Shown piece after piece: positions 49,245-60,049 of a stretch of 64,000 bases of DNA. Numbering within the stretch: position 1 is the first letter of the stretch; every line of letters starts with the position of its first letter. This DNA comes from Siphlonurus alternatus (lineage: Eukaryota; Arthropoda; Insecta; Ephemeroptera; Siphlonuridae), in contig OX463783.1 of assembly GCA_949825025.1 (NCBI GenBank), positions 16,093,628 through 16,157,627 on the forward strand. Reading direction: 5' to 3'. The notes under the pieces were generated by a model, which saw only the letters and a list, made by a program, of their open reading frames with translations, was not told the DNA's origin and did not search any database. A program made the position numbers and the translations under genes.

Positions 49245-49602
49245 ACAGTATTAATAAGTACACATGCATCTGGACAGCATGACTGTGAAAGCTACATTAA
49301 AAATAAAAATATTGCTACTTTGTTGGAGGGAGGACAAAGATTCCCTTATCTAGCCGTCCCAAAATAGTTTAAGGTCACTAATCATTTATGGTTTATAGAC
49401 TTGAGATAATAAACAAAAAGAGGGAATAGTTACCCTTCACTGACCTTCAGGCTGTCTTGATGTGTATTTGTATACCTTTTAAAAAAAATAATCAGTATGA
49501 GTTTAAATTACGCCAGTTATTCTATTTTCTTTTTCTGTTGAAAAAATTCTAATGCAATTAAAAATGTAAAATATAAGGCAGCATAATATACAAAGGCTAA
49601 AA

Positions 49603-49608
49603 CTTTAT
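49603..49608 (-). terminator. poly(A) signal of OCIAD1
   Basis: TTTATT on the plus strand gives AATAAA on the minus strand, 24 bases past the OCIAD1 stop. A canonical position is plausible, but other signals may be used. Confidence 0.5.
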
Positions 49609-49631
49609 TAACACTACAAATAAGTGGAGTG

Positions 49632-49743
49632 TCAATGCTCCCAGGCATCTCCGTATTGATTCTTGTCCCCTGTAGGGGCAGTGGAGGGGGGAGGGAGGCG
49701 TGCTCGAATCACATTTGGAGTATCCTCCAAGCCAGGGACCGCC
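49632..49743 (-). CDS. OCIAD1: OCIAD1 exon 6 (C-terminus, stop)
   Basis: Acceptor TTCCTTGCAG on the minus strand. Encodes AVPGLEDTPNVIRARLPPPS, then APTGDKNQYGDAWEH and TGA. The final YGD.WE block is the family's conserved end. Confidence 0.92.
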
Positions 49744-52700
49744 CTGCAAGGAAAATACAGTTATGCTTTCAGTCTAGCTGCTGAAAGGTAAGAAAAATAT
49801 CTCGACACTCAAACATTTATTCAAGTTTTTCAGGCTATGAAATGAGAAGAGATACAGTTCTCTACTGCAGAAGATATGCACAAAGCATTGAACTGGATAT
49901 AACTGGCAAGAACAGAAACTTACAATAGTACACCACACCATAAGCCTTAAAATTTACAACAATTCAGCCAAAACTGGGGAAAATATATTTTTTAAAGAAG
50001 ACTTAATATTGCTAAATGCTCAAGGAGAATGTTATTTTGCAGATAAAAATGTCAAAAGAAGCACATGAGTAATTGCATACTGAAAAGCTGCTTGCAGACA
50101 GGTTGCTTGTTTAGAAATATAAAAGCAAATACAATAATTAACTGGCAGTGTGAGAAATTCTGTGGATGTTTTTCTTCTTTAGTTTGAATTTAATTTTGAT
50201 ATATTTTGATCTTGTACTTGATTAGTATTAAAAAATGAATCAACCTTACAGACAAACATATCTCCACAATAACACATTTGCATTTAGAGAAAATACAAAA
50301 TAATTCTCTTACCTAAAACACCCTCCAATATGAAAGTATTGTCAGTGAGTTTGCAGTGAAAAAATACAAACACCACATAAGCATTTTGTTAACATTTTTA
50401 TGGGTCTTCAAAAAGTGTTCAGACAAAAATCTTAAACCAATGTTTTTACTTATATATGCACATATCAGATCTTTTAAATTTAAAACATTTTCTAACGCTA
50501 ATTTTGATTAATCTATAAGAAATTATAAACTACATAAATGTCCTGTACTGCTCTTTATCACTCAATAACTCTGTACTTTATAATTATTAGTTCATTTCAA
50601 CTGGGAAAAATGACTATTTTTCTTCTTTAATTTAGCCACCATAATAATTTTGTGTATGTAGTTCCTATCATAACCATAAATTTGTAAAATTGGTGAGTTG
50701 CAAGAAATAGAAGGTGCACTAGCTACTCTCTGTGTACAGTCTATTTTTTTATTTACTGGGTTATTCTATTCAAGTCTAAACTAAATAATCCCAAAAAAGT
50801 AAGTACAGTAATTAAGTCTTCTGCCTACGATCTTATAGAGGCTAGTGTCCTCACCTGCTACGCCTCTTCTCGTATTCATCGCGGTTCTGTTTACGTAGTT
50901 CCTCATAGGTTGTGTTGCTCTGAGCAGCTGGGAGAGGCTCCTCCTCCAGGTATACTTTCAACACAATACGAACATAGTTAATCAGAGAAAAACATTGATA
51001 ACTGTAATGCTACCACTGTATTATCACTAGGGATAGAAGCAGGGATGGGTATCCCCAACTATGGAAATTTTTCATTTTTTTTTTTTTTTACTGAATTTTT
51101 ACCAGGTCTACATCAAATTTATATATTAATAGTGTATTAGCTGAGAATTTCATGTGCATACTGCACTAAGCTGTAATTTTCAGCTAGAAATGCCAACTAT
51201 TTATCAGAGTAGGCCATCAGAATGTAATAAACATTAATAAACTTCATTTTTTTTATCATATTTGTTGTTGTTTTAATCCATTGAAGACTGATAACATTTT
51301 CTAATTGTGACCTTCTTATGCACTGGGACAAATAAATAAATAACTGTCCTTTGAACTACAGATGCAATTATCAATTTCAGTGATCTATTATTTCTAGAGT
51401 TAATATTTAAACATTACGTGCCCTTTGTGTTTTTGTATTATTTTTGTTAATTTCAGTATACATATGGAGTATAGAGACACTGATTTCATATTTTAAAAGC
51501 CTTTATATATAATTTAAGCCGGTAACTATAATACCATATTTACTGAACTGGCTAATAAAAAAAATATATATAATATATATTTATTTCATTCTCATCACTT
51601 TTCAAGAGTAGTATATAACGTCCCTCGTCCGCAATAATGAGCTATCTGCTCCACGATCTTGTTGCAATAACAAGCTGTCTGCTATTTCAGATGAACACAA
51701 TATTGAGCTATAAATCGGTATAAAATAAGGCTCAAAATTGCGCTCACCTGAAAGAACAGACAGCTCATTATTGCAACAAGATCGTGGAGCAGATAGCTCA
51801 TTATTGCGGAAGAGGGACGATAAGCCTCATTAAGAAGTTATCTTAATTTTCACATAAAATATTGTTTTTTTAGTAGAGATACTGTATGCAGTAATGTCAA
51901 TTTCTCATTTTACAGTGATTTCATCAAAAATTACAACAATAAAAAAAAAAAAAATACAAAAAAAAAAATGTTCAAAATGTTACTAAAACGAATGATTTAG
52001 TAAACATTTTTCTTTTTATCTATGGCTGACCTCTCTTAAAATAAAATAAAGATTACTACATTATTATTTTGATATCTGCTGAAAAGTTATTGCAATATAG
52101 TAAACAATTAATTATATATTTATATGTTATAATATAGCATTATATTTTTAACTTTATATTCAATAATAGAACCATGATATACATTTTATATTTTATTAGA
52201 ACTTGCAACAAGGTATTCCAGTCACTTACAGGCAAGTTAATGATGATAAAAACATTCATCATTAATTAAGTCTAATTATATTTTAAAAACATATTATATA
52301 CTTAACATAGTCCTAATTATAATGAGCTTGATTAGTTCTTCATATTTTTTCATTTGTTTGAAAACAATATACACCTATTTATAAGAATTTTATGTTGTAA
52401 ATTAAGGTATAACCTGAGAATTTGTCTGTCAAGGTCAAGAGGCGTGGCTATAGTGGCAACACTGTTTGCATTGGAATGCGCATAAATTTTTAGGAGGGGG
52501 TGGTGACAACAGTCCTTGAGAACGTTGCCACATTTCTCATCACATATAGGAAACGATCATCGCCACGGTTCAAAATATATGAAAACAATTCAGAAAAATA
52601 GTCTAAAAAATTAGGTTTTAGTAAAAAAAAAAGTAAAAGAATCTGTTGTATAGTTTTTTTGCAATGCTAATTAACAAATTTAACATTGGAAGGATACAAA

Positions 52701-55418
52701 ATTCTCATTTAAATAAATTAATTATAATTAAACCAACGGTTAAAAAATTCCGAAAAAATTCAGAGTTAATTTGACGATTGTTGTGAGTCCACCAAATTAA
52801 TTTGAAGAAAATCTGTTGTAGTGAATTTTTCGTCCAAATTTCTCAGGTTAAGCCTTAAAAGTGTTAAAAATGTTACATATGATTTTAAGAAACAGAGAAA
52901 ATTAGTGTTAGAAAATTACATGTCTAGCACTAACAGGCACTACCACAAATTTCTGAACCGTATCTACAGTAATTAAATTTTCTGGAGAAAGCTGGAGTAA
53001 AAATAATGCAAGATACTGCAGATTCAGAAAGGAGGGGAATGAATGACTTCAGTTTTTACATTGTTATTGTTTTATAAATAATGTCAAACTTTTTAGAGAA
53101 CCCTTCTTTCCCCCCCCCCTCCCCGCCCCCCCAAAAAAAACTGTAAGTGCTGAAACTCATAAAAGGTGGTATGTATTTTTTTTCTTTTACCCAATAAATT
53201 TAACATTATTTATAAAACAATACAACTATAAAAGCTGAAGCTGCTCCCCTCCTTTAAATACACAATGATGTTTCTTTAAAAAAATAAACTGTACTTCATC
53301 CTAATAATTAATTTTTTCTTTACGGACAAGGAGGAAAAAACAAATAGCCCATAATAAATCAATCTAATTTTACAATAAAATTTGAATAAAAGGACCAAAA
53401 CTTCCCCAGTTTAACAAAATATTAGTCTAGAAACCTCTTGACGTCCAGGGTGCTTCAGCCTCGTACTTACCGTCCCCAGCACTCGGTCTTGAGTCTATTC
53501 CCTCCTGCATGGGACGTGTGATGTCCAGGTCCATGCTGCGAGGACCGTGGTCAGAGTACACCTCGAAAGACTCGCTGGCAGGCGAGGAGGAGAGAGAAGG
53601 GAGAGACGGAGTGAGGGACGTCTCCAAACCAAACCTGAGAGCAGCACGAGAGAGAAATTAGTCACTTTATTAGAGTTGTCACTTGATATTTGCTTGCAAT
53701 CAGTGAAGTAGACAGAAAATATTAAAGGAGGGGAAAGGCTTCAACTTTTATATTTTTATTGTTTTATAAACTGTAATGTCAAATTTGATAGTACAAGTAA
53801 TAAAAATTGCTTCAATGATGTCAAGTACATCCAGAGTGTGTGTTATTAAGCCATTAACTCCCTCTTTTCTTGTGTTGAAAAAAAAAGGGGGTTAAAAAAT
53901 ATTGAAAGCAGCTGCATACTCTTGATATAAAGTAAAAACATTGTAGTCAGTATTAAAACTGCAAACAAGTGCTTATAAGATAAAATCTATAAACAATGAC
54001 TCTTTGTTATAATGGTACAAATTTCAATTTCCTACTTCTACTTCTTCACTTACCGGTACCAATAGAGCGGGTATCGTTGAAAGAGCGAAAATGCATAGAG
54101 AGCTGTGATATGCCAGAAGTAGGAAATTGAAATTGAAGAAGGGACATGAACTTTGCACTGTGATTATATAATGGATGGATTATTATTTGATTTTACAGTA
54201 CTGTACAGTACTGCACTTGCACATATGAAAAGCTATGGAGGAGGATATGGATTTTTTATTTATTTATTTTTTTTTTTTACTCACGAGTCAGAAAAGGAAG
54301 CTCCCCCTGAGTGCTGTCGTCTCTTCCTCAACATTTCTCCAAGAGGACTGTTTGGCAATTGCATCATTTTCTCTGCACACCGTGACTGATAGGAGAACTT
54401 GCCGAGGAAGTAGCCGGCAATGACAGCCATGAAAACCTTGGGTGTTGCACCCCATCTGGTGCTGCCTTTCAAGTAGCCTGAAAGCATGAAAACATTGAGT
54501 ATTGGAAATTTGAACTACAAGAATTATAATTTTTAACATAATTTGTAAAATGTCTGTCAAAGCAAAACCACACTTTGTCAATCCTACTTTCCCCTATGTT
54601 TAAATTACCCAACTTAAAAATACTTCAAAGATCTTGAAAGACCTTAAATTCTTGTAAAATCATCCTCAAGAATATCTTATCACTACCTCTTAAGTTCTTG
54701 GAAGATTTTGGAGGATTTTTTTTAGAAAGAGGGAGGGGGGGGGGGGGGGTCAAAAGCTAAGTCTTCTATCGCCTGGTGTAATGGATAGTTTTTTTTTAAT
54801 AATATAATTGAATAAATATATAACATTTTTAATGAAGTGTATTAATTTATACATATAAAAAATACAATATGTACAAGCATTGTCAATACTAAGTATTTTT
54901 TACTGTGAACTTTTAGTCTGATATACCACAAAAATTTTAGAGTATACATGTACTGTAAACCAATTTATTTATTTATTTATTTCACCCATTTATGCATACA
55001 TAAGATACAATAGTAATAAAATTTACCTGATTTAACAGCATAAAAAGTGCTAAGTCCTAGAAATGTTCCAGCTGGTAGAGATCTTTGGTAGAAACTCTCT
55101 CGATTACATTCTTTTAAAACACGAAGTTCTTCTGGTGAGAAATGGTATGGCTGCAAACATACACACAAATATATATTAGACTCTTATTCTAATTTGCATT
55201 AATAGCTGTTCTTAGAGTTTCATTACATGGTTTTGTATATTTATAGCTATAACTATACATATAATTTACCATAGCTGGGTAGTTCAATGGAACAAGCTCA
55301 TCAACAGGAGTCTATTGAAATCAAAGCGAACTAAATGGGTTAAAGCTTTTTACATGGCAATGTTATGCCCTAACCTGCGCCTTAGTTCAAAATATTGGCA
55401 TCAGAAGTAACACCACAA

Positions 55419-55474
<56 letters not shown>

Positions 55475-56945
55475 CTCTAAAACTGCAGCGATTTCTTCAA
55501 TATGAGATGATTAGATCCCATTAAGTCCACTTTGAATGAAATATAGTACTATCAGTGCTTTGGAGAACTATAAAAGTGTACTTTCATCCCACGGAAATCC
55601 CTCTCTTATGATTGGCTGCTAGGCTTATGTCACAACACAGCGCCAACTACTACATACTTGCTCCCCTCGCTCAGTCCCCCAACTGCTGGAGCTTCAGCCA
55701 GCACCTTCAGCTGTGAATTCAACAAGAGGTGGACCTCGCCCCTCAAATGTGGTACCACCATGCAGGTCATGGCTTGCTGCTCTCGTATCAATGAGGAAGC
55801 ACGAGAGTGCACTCGAGAATTTGCGATTGAGCCGGCTGTCAATGTTAAAGCATAGGAAAACGGGGTATGCATTCACTCCCAGTCATAGCTTTACGAAAGC
55901 TCCATATGAAAATTTCTATTACAGTTTTCAAAACCATTTTTGTTGCAATTTTAAATCATTTAAAGCACAGTTTATCTTATTTACACTTGGTAAATCTGCT
56001 TTTTTCCATCTCTTTACAGCAACTTCTTGGAAGACTCTACGTACTGTATTATCATACATACAGTATATTAAGGTGCATTCACATATTCGAAAACCCGCTA
56101 CGGAAACACGCCGTAGCTACACCGTAGCAAATGTTGTTGATTATGCTGTAGAGATCGCGATCTGCTGCTGCGGCGTTCTACGGCACGCCGTAGCAAAATC
56201 AAACTCATCTTGATTTTGTTACGGCATTTGTATGATTTTCCGACGCAGCTGCCGCAGACGAACGAGAATATGTGAAAGGCTTACGGCATTGCTATCCGTA
56301 GCGATTTTCAAATATGTGAAAGCACCTATATACTGTATGCCCTGTACGTAAGGTGCTTTCACATATTCGAAAACCGCTATGGAGTTCCGTAGCAATGCCG
56401 TAAGCCTTTCACATATTCTCGATCGTCTGCGGCAGCTGCGGCGGAAAATCATGTGAATGCCGTAGCAAAATCAAACTCATCTTGATTTTGCTACGGCGTG
56501 CCGTAGAACGCCGCAGCAGCAGATCGCGATCTCTACGGCGTAATCAACAACATTGCTACGGAGTAGCTACGGCGTGTTTCCATAGCGATTTTCGAATATG
56601 TGAAAGCAGCTTACCCCTCTACACATACTGTATGCATACAGTATGCATATGTCAAGGGGGGTCTCTTAATGTGGTGTATGCATATATGCATTTACGTATA
56701 GATGTATGATATATACAGCAAGGAAGTATGATAATTAAAAATGATAAAATACACTTTTTTATGCCCGAATATTTTGATCATATGCATACTGCGAATACTG
56801 TGATAATGGCTCTGTGATGACGCTAGTATGCATACTGTGCATACATACTGTAATGATGGTCGGCCGGGTTTATGCATACCTCCTGAGTTGATGCTTGAGG
56901 CTTTCTCTGTTCCTCCCATGTCGATGGATTTTCAGAGGTATTCAT
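49632..56945 (-). CDS. OCIAD1: OCIA domain-containing protein 1 (OCIAD1/Asrij)
   Basis: Endosomal and mitochondrial membrane-associated protein; in animals Asrij/OCIAD1 affects blood-cell differentiation signalling (JAK/STAT, Notch) and respiratory complex I. Exons on the minus strand: 56945-56880, 55150-55027, 54477-54285, 53634-53471, 50954-50855, 49743-49632 (stop). All phases agree; 759 nt give 252 residues, against 245 for the human protein. The OCIA domain (23-97) has the family signature ECNRESFYQRSLP and a second half PKVFMAVIAGYFLGKFSY..C. Two hydrophobic segments lie at about 47-64 and 76-89. After NSPLGEMLR comes a variable Ser-rich region, then TYEELRKQNRDEYEKRR (197-213) and the terminal NQYGDAWEH, which match the conserved human C-terminus (TYEELRNKNRESYE, YGDTWDE). 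Introns hold several foldback elements. The human sequence was compared from memory. Confidence 0.95.
50855..50954 (-). CDS. OCIAD1: OCIAD1 exon 5 (TYEELR motif)
   Basis: Donor GTGAGG. The acceptor is ...TTGAAAG, with a weak pyrimidine tract, but it is the only AG that keeps phase. Encodes YLEEEPLPAAQSNTTYEELR and KQNRDEYEKRRSR, basic and charged, probably helical. Confidence 0.88.
51617..51821. mobile_element. ~205-bp foldback element in OCIAD1 intron 4
   Basis: The ends CGTCCCTCGTCCGCAATAAT and ATTATTGCGGAAGAGGGACG are inverted, continued by GAGCTATCTGCTCCACGATC / GATCGTGGAGCAGATAGCTC exact. ACAGACAGCTCATTATTGCA repeats the arm motif internally. Non-coding; high arm identity. Confidence 0.85.
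53028..53255. mobile_element. ~228-bp foldback element in OCIAD1 intron 4
   Basis: AAAGGAGGGGAATGAATGAC...ATTGTTTTATAAATAATGT is mirrored by ACATTATTTATAAAACAAT...GCTGCTCCCCTCCTTT. The loop is a C-rich run (53110-53131). A half copy lies at 53722-53790. Confidence 0.75.
53471..53634 (-). CDS. OCIAD1: OCIAD1 exon 4 (Ser-rich linker)
   Basis: Acceptor GCTCTCAG, donor GTAAGT. Encodes a Ser/Pro-rich linker (SLTPSLPSLSSSPASES, FEVYSDHGPRSMDLDITRPM) with G/C-rich codons. Phase-consistent on both sides. Confidence 0.9.
53722..53790. mobile_element. half copy of the GGAGGGGA foldback element (OCIAD1 intron 3)
   Basis: ATTAAAGGAGGGGAAAGGCT, then TATTGTTTTATAAACTGTAA, matches one arm of 53028-53255 and then ends. 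It lies just on the other side of exon 4, on the 5' (intron 3) side. Confidence 0.55.
54020..54135. mobile_element. ~116-bp hairpin in OCIAD1 intron 3
   Basis: AATTTCAATTTCCTACTTCT and AGAAGTAGGAAATTGAAAT are exact inverted ends. Between them is a GCGGGTATCG-containing loop. It lies 150 bases past the exon 3 donor. Confidence 0.65.
54285..54477 (-). CDS. OCIAD1: OCIAD1 exon 3 (second half of OCIA domain)
   Basis: Acceptor TGCTTTCAG, donor GTGAGT. Encodes WGATPKVFMAVIAGYFLGKF, SYQSRCAEKMMQLPNSPLGE and MLRKRRQHSGG. The GYFLGK.SY..C block is diagnostic. Confidence 0.96.
55027..55150 (-). CDS. OCIAD1: OCIAD1 exon 2 (first half of OCIA domain)
   Basis: Acceptor GTTTGCAG, donor GTAAAT. Encodes YHFSPEELRVLKECNRESFY and QRSLPAGTFLGLSTFYAVKS. 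The EE.RV...CN.ESF..RS.P pattern is the OCIA signature. Confidence 0.96.
55419..55472. repeat. (CA)n microsatellite
   Basis: About 26 CA units in OCIAD1 intron 1. Confidence 0.97.
55560..55860. other. GC-richer unassigned segment in OCIAD1 intron 1
   Basis: About 300 bases with more G+C than the intron around it, open in three frames on the two strands (for example 55630-55872 on minus and 55658-55855 on plus). It starts near an inverted-CCAAT context (ATTGGCTG, 55612-55619). No domain is recognised in any frame. It could be an alternative promoter/first exon or a piece of a mobile element. Confidence 0.25.
56070..56612. mobile_element. paired inverted copies of a CTACGGC-rich foldback element
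   Basis: Two elements of about 260 bases each (56070-56328 and 56351-56612), both bounded by AGGTGCTTTCACATATTCGA-type terminal repeats. They lie in opposite orientation, so the whole 540 bases form a palindrome. Interiors contain many CTACGGC/GCCGTAG motifs and the shared block AAAATCAAACTCATCTTGAT. Located in OCIAD1 intron 1, ~270 bases from exon 1. Confidence 0.85.
56880..56945 (-). CDS. OCIAD1: OCIAD1 exon 1 (start)
   Basis: ATG at 56945 in context AACAACCATGA, 22 codons (MNTSENPSTWEEQRKPQAST..), donor GTATGC at 56879, phase 0 into exon 2. The short polar N-terminus before the OCIA domain fits the family. The start is chosen because it is the first ATG with a good donor in phase. A second, out-of-frame ATG lies at 56919. 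Confidence 0.75.
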
Positions 56946-57049
56946 GGTTGTTAACTTTAATCACTTAATCTATTAAAACTCAAGTATCTACCGAGGAAAA
57001 CAGTCAAAATGCAAATTACCGCAAAAATTGAAGAAAAACGCAACAGTAT

Positions 57050-57215
57050 CAGCTGTCTTTGTGGGAACTGTCTGGGTCTACGCCGGTCGTAGACGCATTA
57101 AATCTACGCCGGAACTTTTTCAATGTTCAAAACATCCGTGACGTCACCCGACGTAGCTCTATTAAACCTACGTCGGTTGTATGAAACATATGATTCATGA
57201 CGTCACTGATATAAC
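57050..57215 (-). promoter_or_regulatory. probable promoter region of OCIAD1
   Basis: It lies ~105-270 bases upstream of the start codon. It holds two exact TGACGTCA octamers (57139-57146, 57198-57205) and repeated TCTACGCCGG / CCGACGTAG / CCTACGTCGG motifs (57076-57180), including the near-palindrome GTCTACGCCGGTCGTAGAC. GC is higher than upstream. Position and CRE motifs fit a housekeeping-type promoter. Confidence 0.45.
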
Positions 57216-57534
57216 AAATGCAAACAACGAGGCTGAAGTTCAAATTTTTTAATCGATTCAATGACTCGATCGTACGAGTAATTAATAATTAACTAATTAT
57301 ATATTATAGTAATTTATTGTAATAATTGTAATAAACGGTATTTTAATATGCAGAGTCTATAATATAGTAATTTTTATATTTATTTACTGTAAATATAATA
57401 TATATAGTGTATATATTAAGTAAATAAAATTTTATTAAAATATATTATTAAATTAAATGTAGCAATTATAATATATATAAATACTAAAAAAATAAAAATA
57501 AATAAGGCAGTGCAAAATTAAGCGGAGAGGTATT
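57216..57534. other. AT-rich spacer
   Basis: Nothing recognised; very A/T-rich. Confidence 0.5.
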
Positions 57535-58261
57535 TAAAGTAGCTAGAGTGACGAGCGATTGCATTTTTTTTTTTAATATTTTAATTATTTTCTTAAAATA
57601 GTTTAATTAAGCTGCCCTTTTATATTGAGAAATCAAAACCAAAAAATTCCATCTCAAATAGTTTCACCACAAAAAATTCCCAAATTTGGTGTTTCGGAGG
57701 CCTTTGACGTGCAGCCTTATGGAACATAAAACCGCGTTTTACTCCAATTAACATTTTCTGAACTATGCTACCATTTAAAAAATACCTACGTAATCTATGA
57801 TGAATTCTTTAATGGAGTTTAAAAAAAAAAATATATTTTACGGAGCCGTTTTTTCGGAAAAAAATCTTTAAGTTTTTGCGGGTTAATTCCCATATTAAGG
57901 ATTTTCATGATTTTTTTCCAAGAAAACGACCCCGCAAAAAAAAAAATTTATTTGAAAATTCATTAAAGAATTCATCATAGATTACGTACGTATATAAGTA
58001 TTTTTTAAATGGTACCATAGTTCAGAAGAAAAAGTTGGAGTAAAACGCGGTTTTATATACATATGTTCCATAAGGCCGCACTGCCACGTTAAAGCAGGCC
58101 TCCGAAACACCAACTTTGGGAATTTTTTGTGGTGAATTAATAACTATTTAATTGAGATGGAATTTTTTGGTTTTCATTTCTCAATATATATAGAGGGCAG
58201 CTTAAAGTATCTTTAAAAAATAAAATATTAAAAAAAAATGAACTCGCTCACTCTACTTTAA
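57535..58261. mobile_element. ~727-bp long-hairpin element (AAGTAGAGTGA..GCG family)
   Basis: The ends TTAAAGTAGCTAGAGTGACG and GCTCACTCTACTTTAA are inverted. Inner arms include CCAAAAAATTCCATCTCAAA, GTGTTTCGGAGGCCTTTGAC and their complements at 58080-58165. Centre near 57890. No transposase. Half copies at 59717 and 63634. Confidence 0.85.
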
Positions 58262-58321
58262 AAAAAACTTTCCGGCAAAAGAAATAAAAGCGTGAATGGA
58301 CAACATATACTGCATATACAT

Positions 58322-58640
58322 GAAAAAATTTTAATGCAGAAATGAATAAAGGGTGCCAAATTATGCTACTCTGAATTTTTTCAGATTTTTTTGTGCGCGC
58401 CGGGACTATTTTTAAATATAGTTATTGAAAGTCCTGTGATTTCAGTTGGCACCTCTGAATTCTTAATAAAAAGGATAGAGACTGGATACGCCTACTGACG
58501 CCTCCAGGGGGCGTGGCCGCACTTTCAATATTTATTTAAAAATAGTTCTGGGTTTCAAATAAATCTGAAAAATTTCAGAGTAGCATAATTTGGTACCCTC
58601 TATTCATTTCTGCAATAAAAATTTTTCATGCATGTTGTCC
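58322..58640. mobile_element. GAGTATTG-family foldback element, GGGGGCGTGGCC variant
   Basis: Arms AATGCAGAAATGAATAAAGG... / ...CCTCTATTCATTTCTGCAAT with GTGCCAAATTATGCTACTCT / AGAGTAGCATAATTTGGTAC. The centre has ACGCCTCCAGGGGGCGTGGC instead of TGACGTCA. Same variant as 16250-16520. Confidence 0.8.
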
Positions 58641-58734
58641 ATTATAGGCGAAATATTATATTAATTGAAATTCCTTATGAGAAATTTACCCACAAAAATT
58701 ACAATTAATGAGATAGTAGAATGTGAAAAATTTA

Positions 58735-59040
58735 GTGGCTTGATCGCCTTGATCGAAAGAAGGGGTAAAAATATGGTACTGTGAATTTTTCCAGATTTTT
58801 CTGAGACTGGGAACTTTTTTAAAAAATTATTGAAATTCTATTTTGATAACGTCACGTGCGGTACTCCTTAAGAAAAAGGATAGGGCTGTGCCGCCCGTGA
58901 CGTCATAAAATTAGACTTTCAATAATTTTTTTAAAAATAGTTCCCGGTCTCAAAAAAATCTGAAAAAATTCACGTACGCAGTACAATATATTTTTTTACC
59001 CCTTCTTTCGATTAAGCCACTAAAATTTTCACATTCTATA
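58735..59040. mobile_element. GAGTATTG-family foldback element, CTTTCGAT-ended variant
   Basis: Arms GTGGCTTGATCGCC..GATCGAAAGAAGGGGTAAAA / TTTTTACCCCTTCTTTCGAT..AAGCCAC are inverted. The centre holds TAACGTCACGTGCGGTAC on one side and CCCGTGACGTCATAA on the other. The inner parts (TTCCAGATTTTTCTGAG, GGAACTTTTTTAAAAAATTA) are shared with 39402-39719 but the ends differ. Confidence 0.75.
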
Positions 59041-59716
59041 AAATATCTCATTTTTTCTTTCCGGAAAAAATAGTCCCGTAAAAAAATATAAACCCCCCTC
59101 AGATTTCGTTTAAAAAAAATCTGATGTATTTATAGACTTTATAGGAAGGCCTAAGAATTAAGGACGTACCAAGATGAAATAATAATATTTTTGAATTTCG
59201 TAGATATAAACTAAAAAGTTAAAGCGATATTACGAAATAAGCATAAAATGGTCCCCTGGCGCACTGTTATATATTATATAGAATAGAATAGAAAATATCT
59301 TTATTGCGGCGAGGTTTTTAGGCAAGCCCATTCTTGCACCTAGTGCTCGGAGCCAACTTTGCGTCGCTGCCGTTTGGCAAATATATTTTTTAATATTTTT
59401 TATTGTGAATTTTTCTGACCAATATTATAATTGCTAGGCTATAGCCGTGGTACATATTGCAAGGAACAAAAATGAGCTAAGCATGCATTTTTTTCATTAA
59501 GGTCTGTACATAATAAAAAAAAAGCGCAACCATGACAAATATGGACGTACGTCTCATAATTCCATTACTGTCTTTTGATAATTCGAATTGTGTTATTTTA
59601 CAAAATCAATACGATTACTTGAGCATTGGGTTATCTTTATATAGTATAGGAAAAAAATATATAAAAAATATTAGAAATATTTTTGGCATGCTACCATGCT
59701 GTTGCATAGATCATGA

Positions 59717-59995
59717 CTTAAAGTAGAGTGAGCGATTTAATTTTTTTGAATGTTTTATTTTCTAAAAATAGTTCAACTCGCCCTCTATTGAGAAATGAAA
59801 ACCAAAAAATTCCATCTCAAATAGTTTCACCACAAAAAATTCCCAAAGTTGGTGTTTCGGAGGCCTTTAACATGCATCCTTATATGGAACAGAAAACAGC
59901 TTTTTACTCCAACTTCGTCTGAACTATGGTACCAATTAAAAAATACATACGTAATCTATGATGAATTCTTTAATGGATTTTCAAATAAATTTTTA
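59717..59995. mobile_element. one-armed copy of the long-hairpin family
   Basis: CTTAAAGTAGAGTGAGCGAT through CCAAAAAATTCCATCTCAAA, GTTGGTGTTTCGGAGGCC and TGATGAATTCTTTAATGG matches the left arm of 57535-58261 and stops at the hairpin centre. The other arm is missing. Confidence 0.75.
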
Positions 59996-60049
59996 TATAT
60001 TTATATATATATATATATAAAAATTTATATATATTATATATTATTAGAA

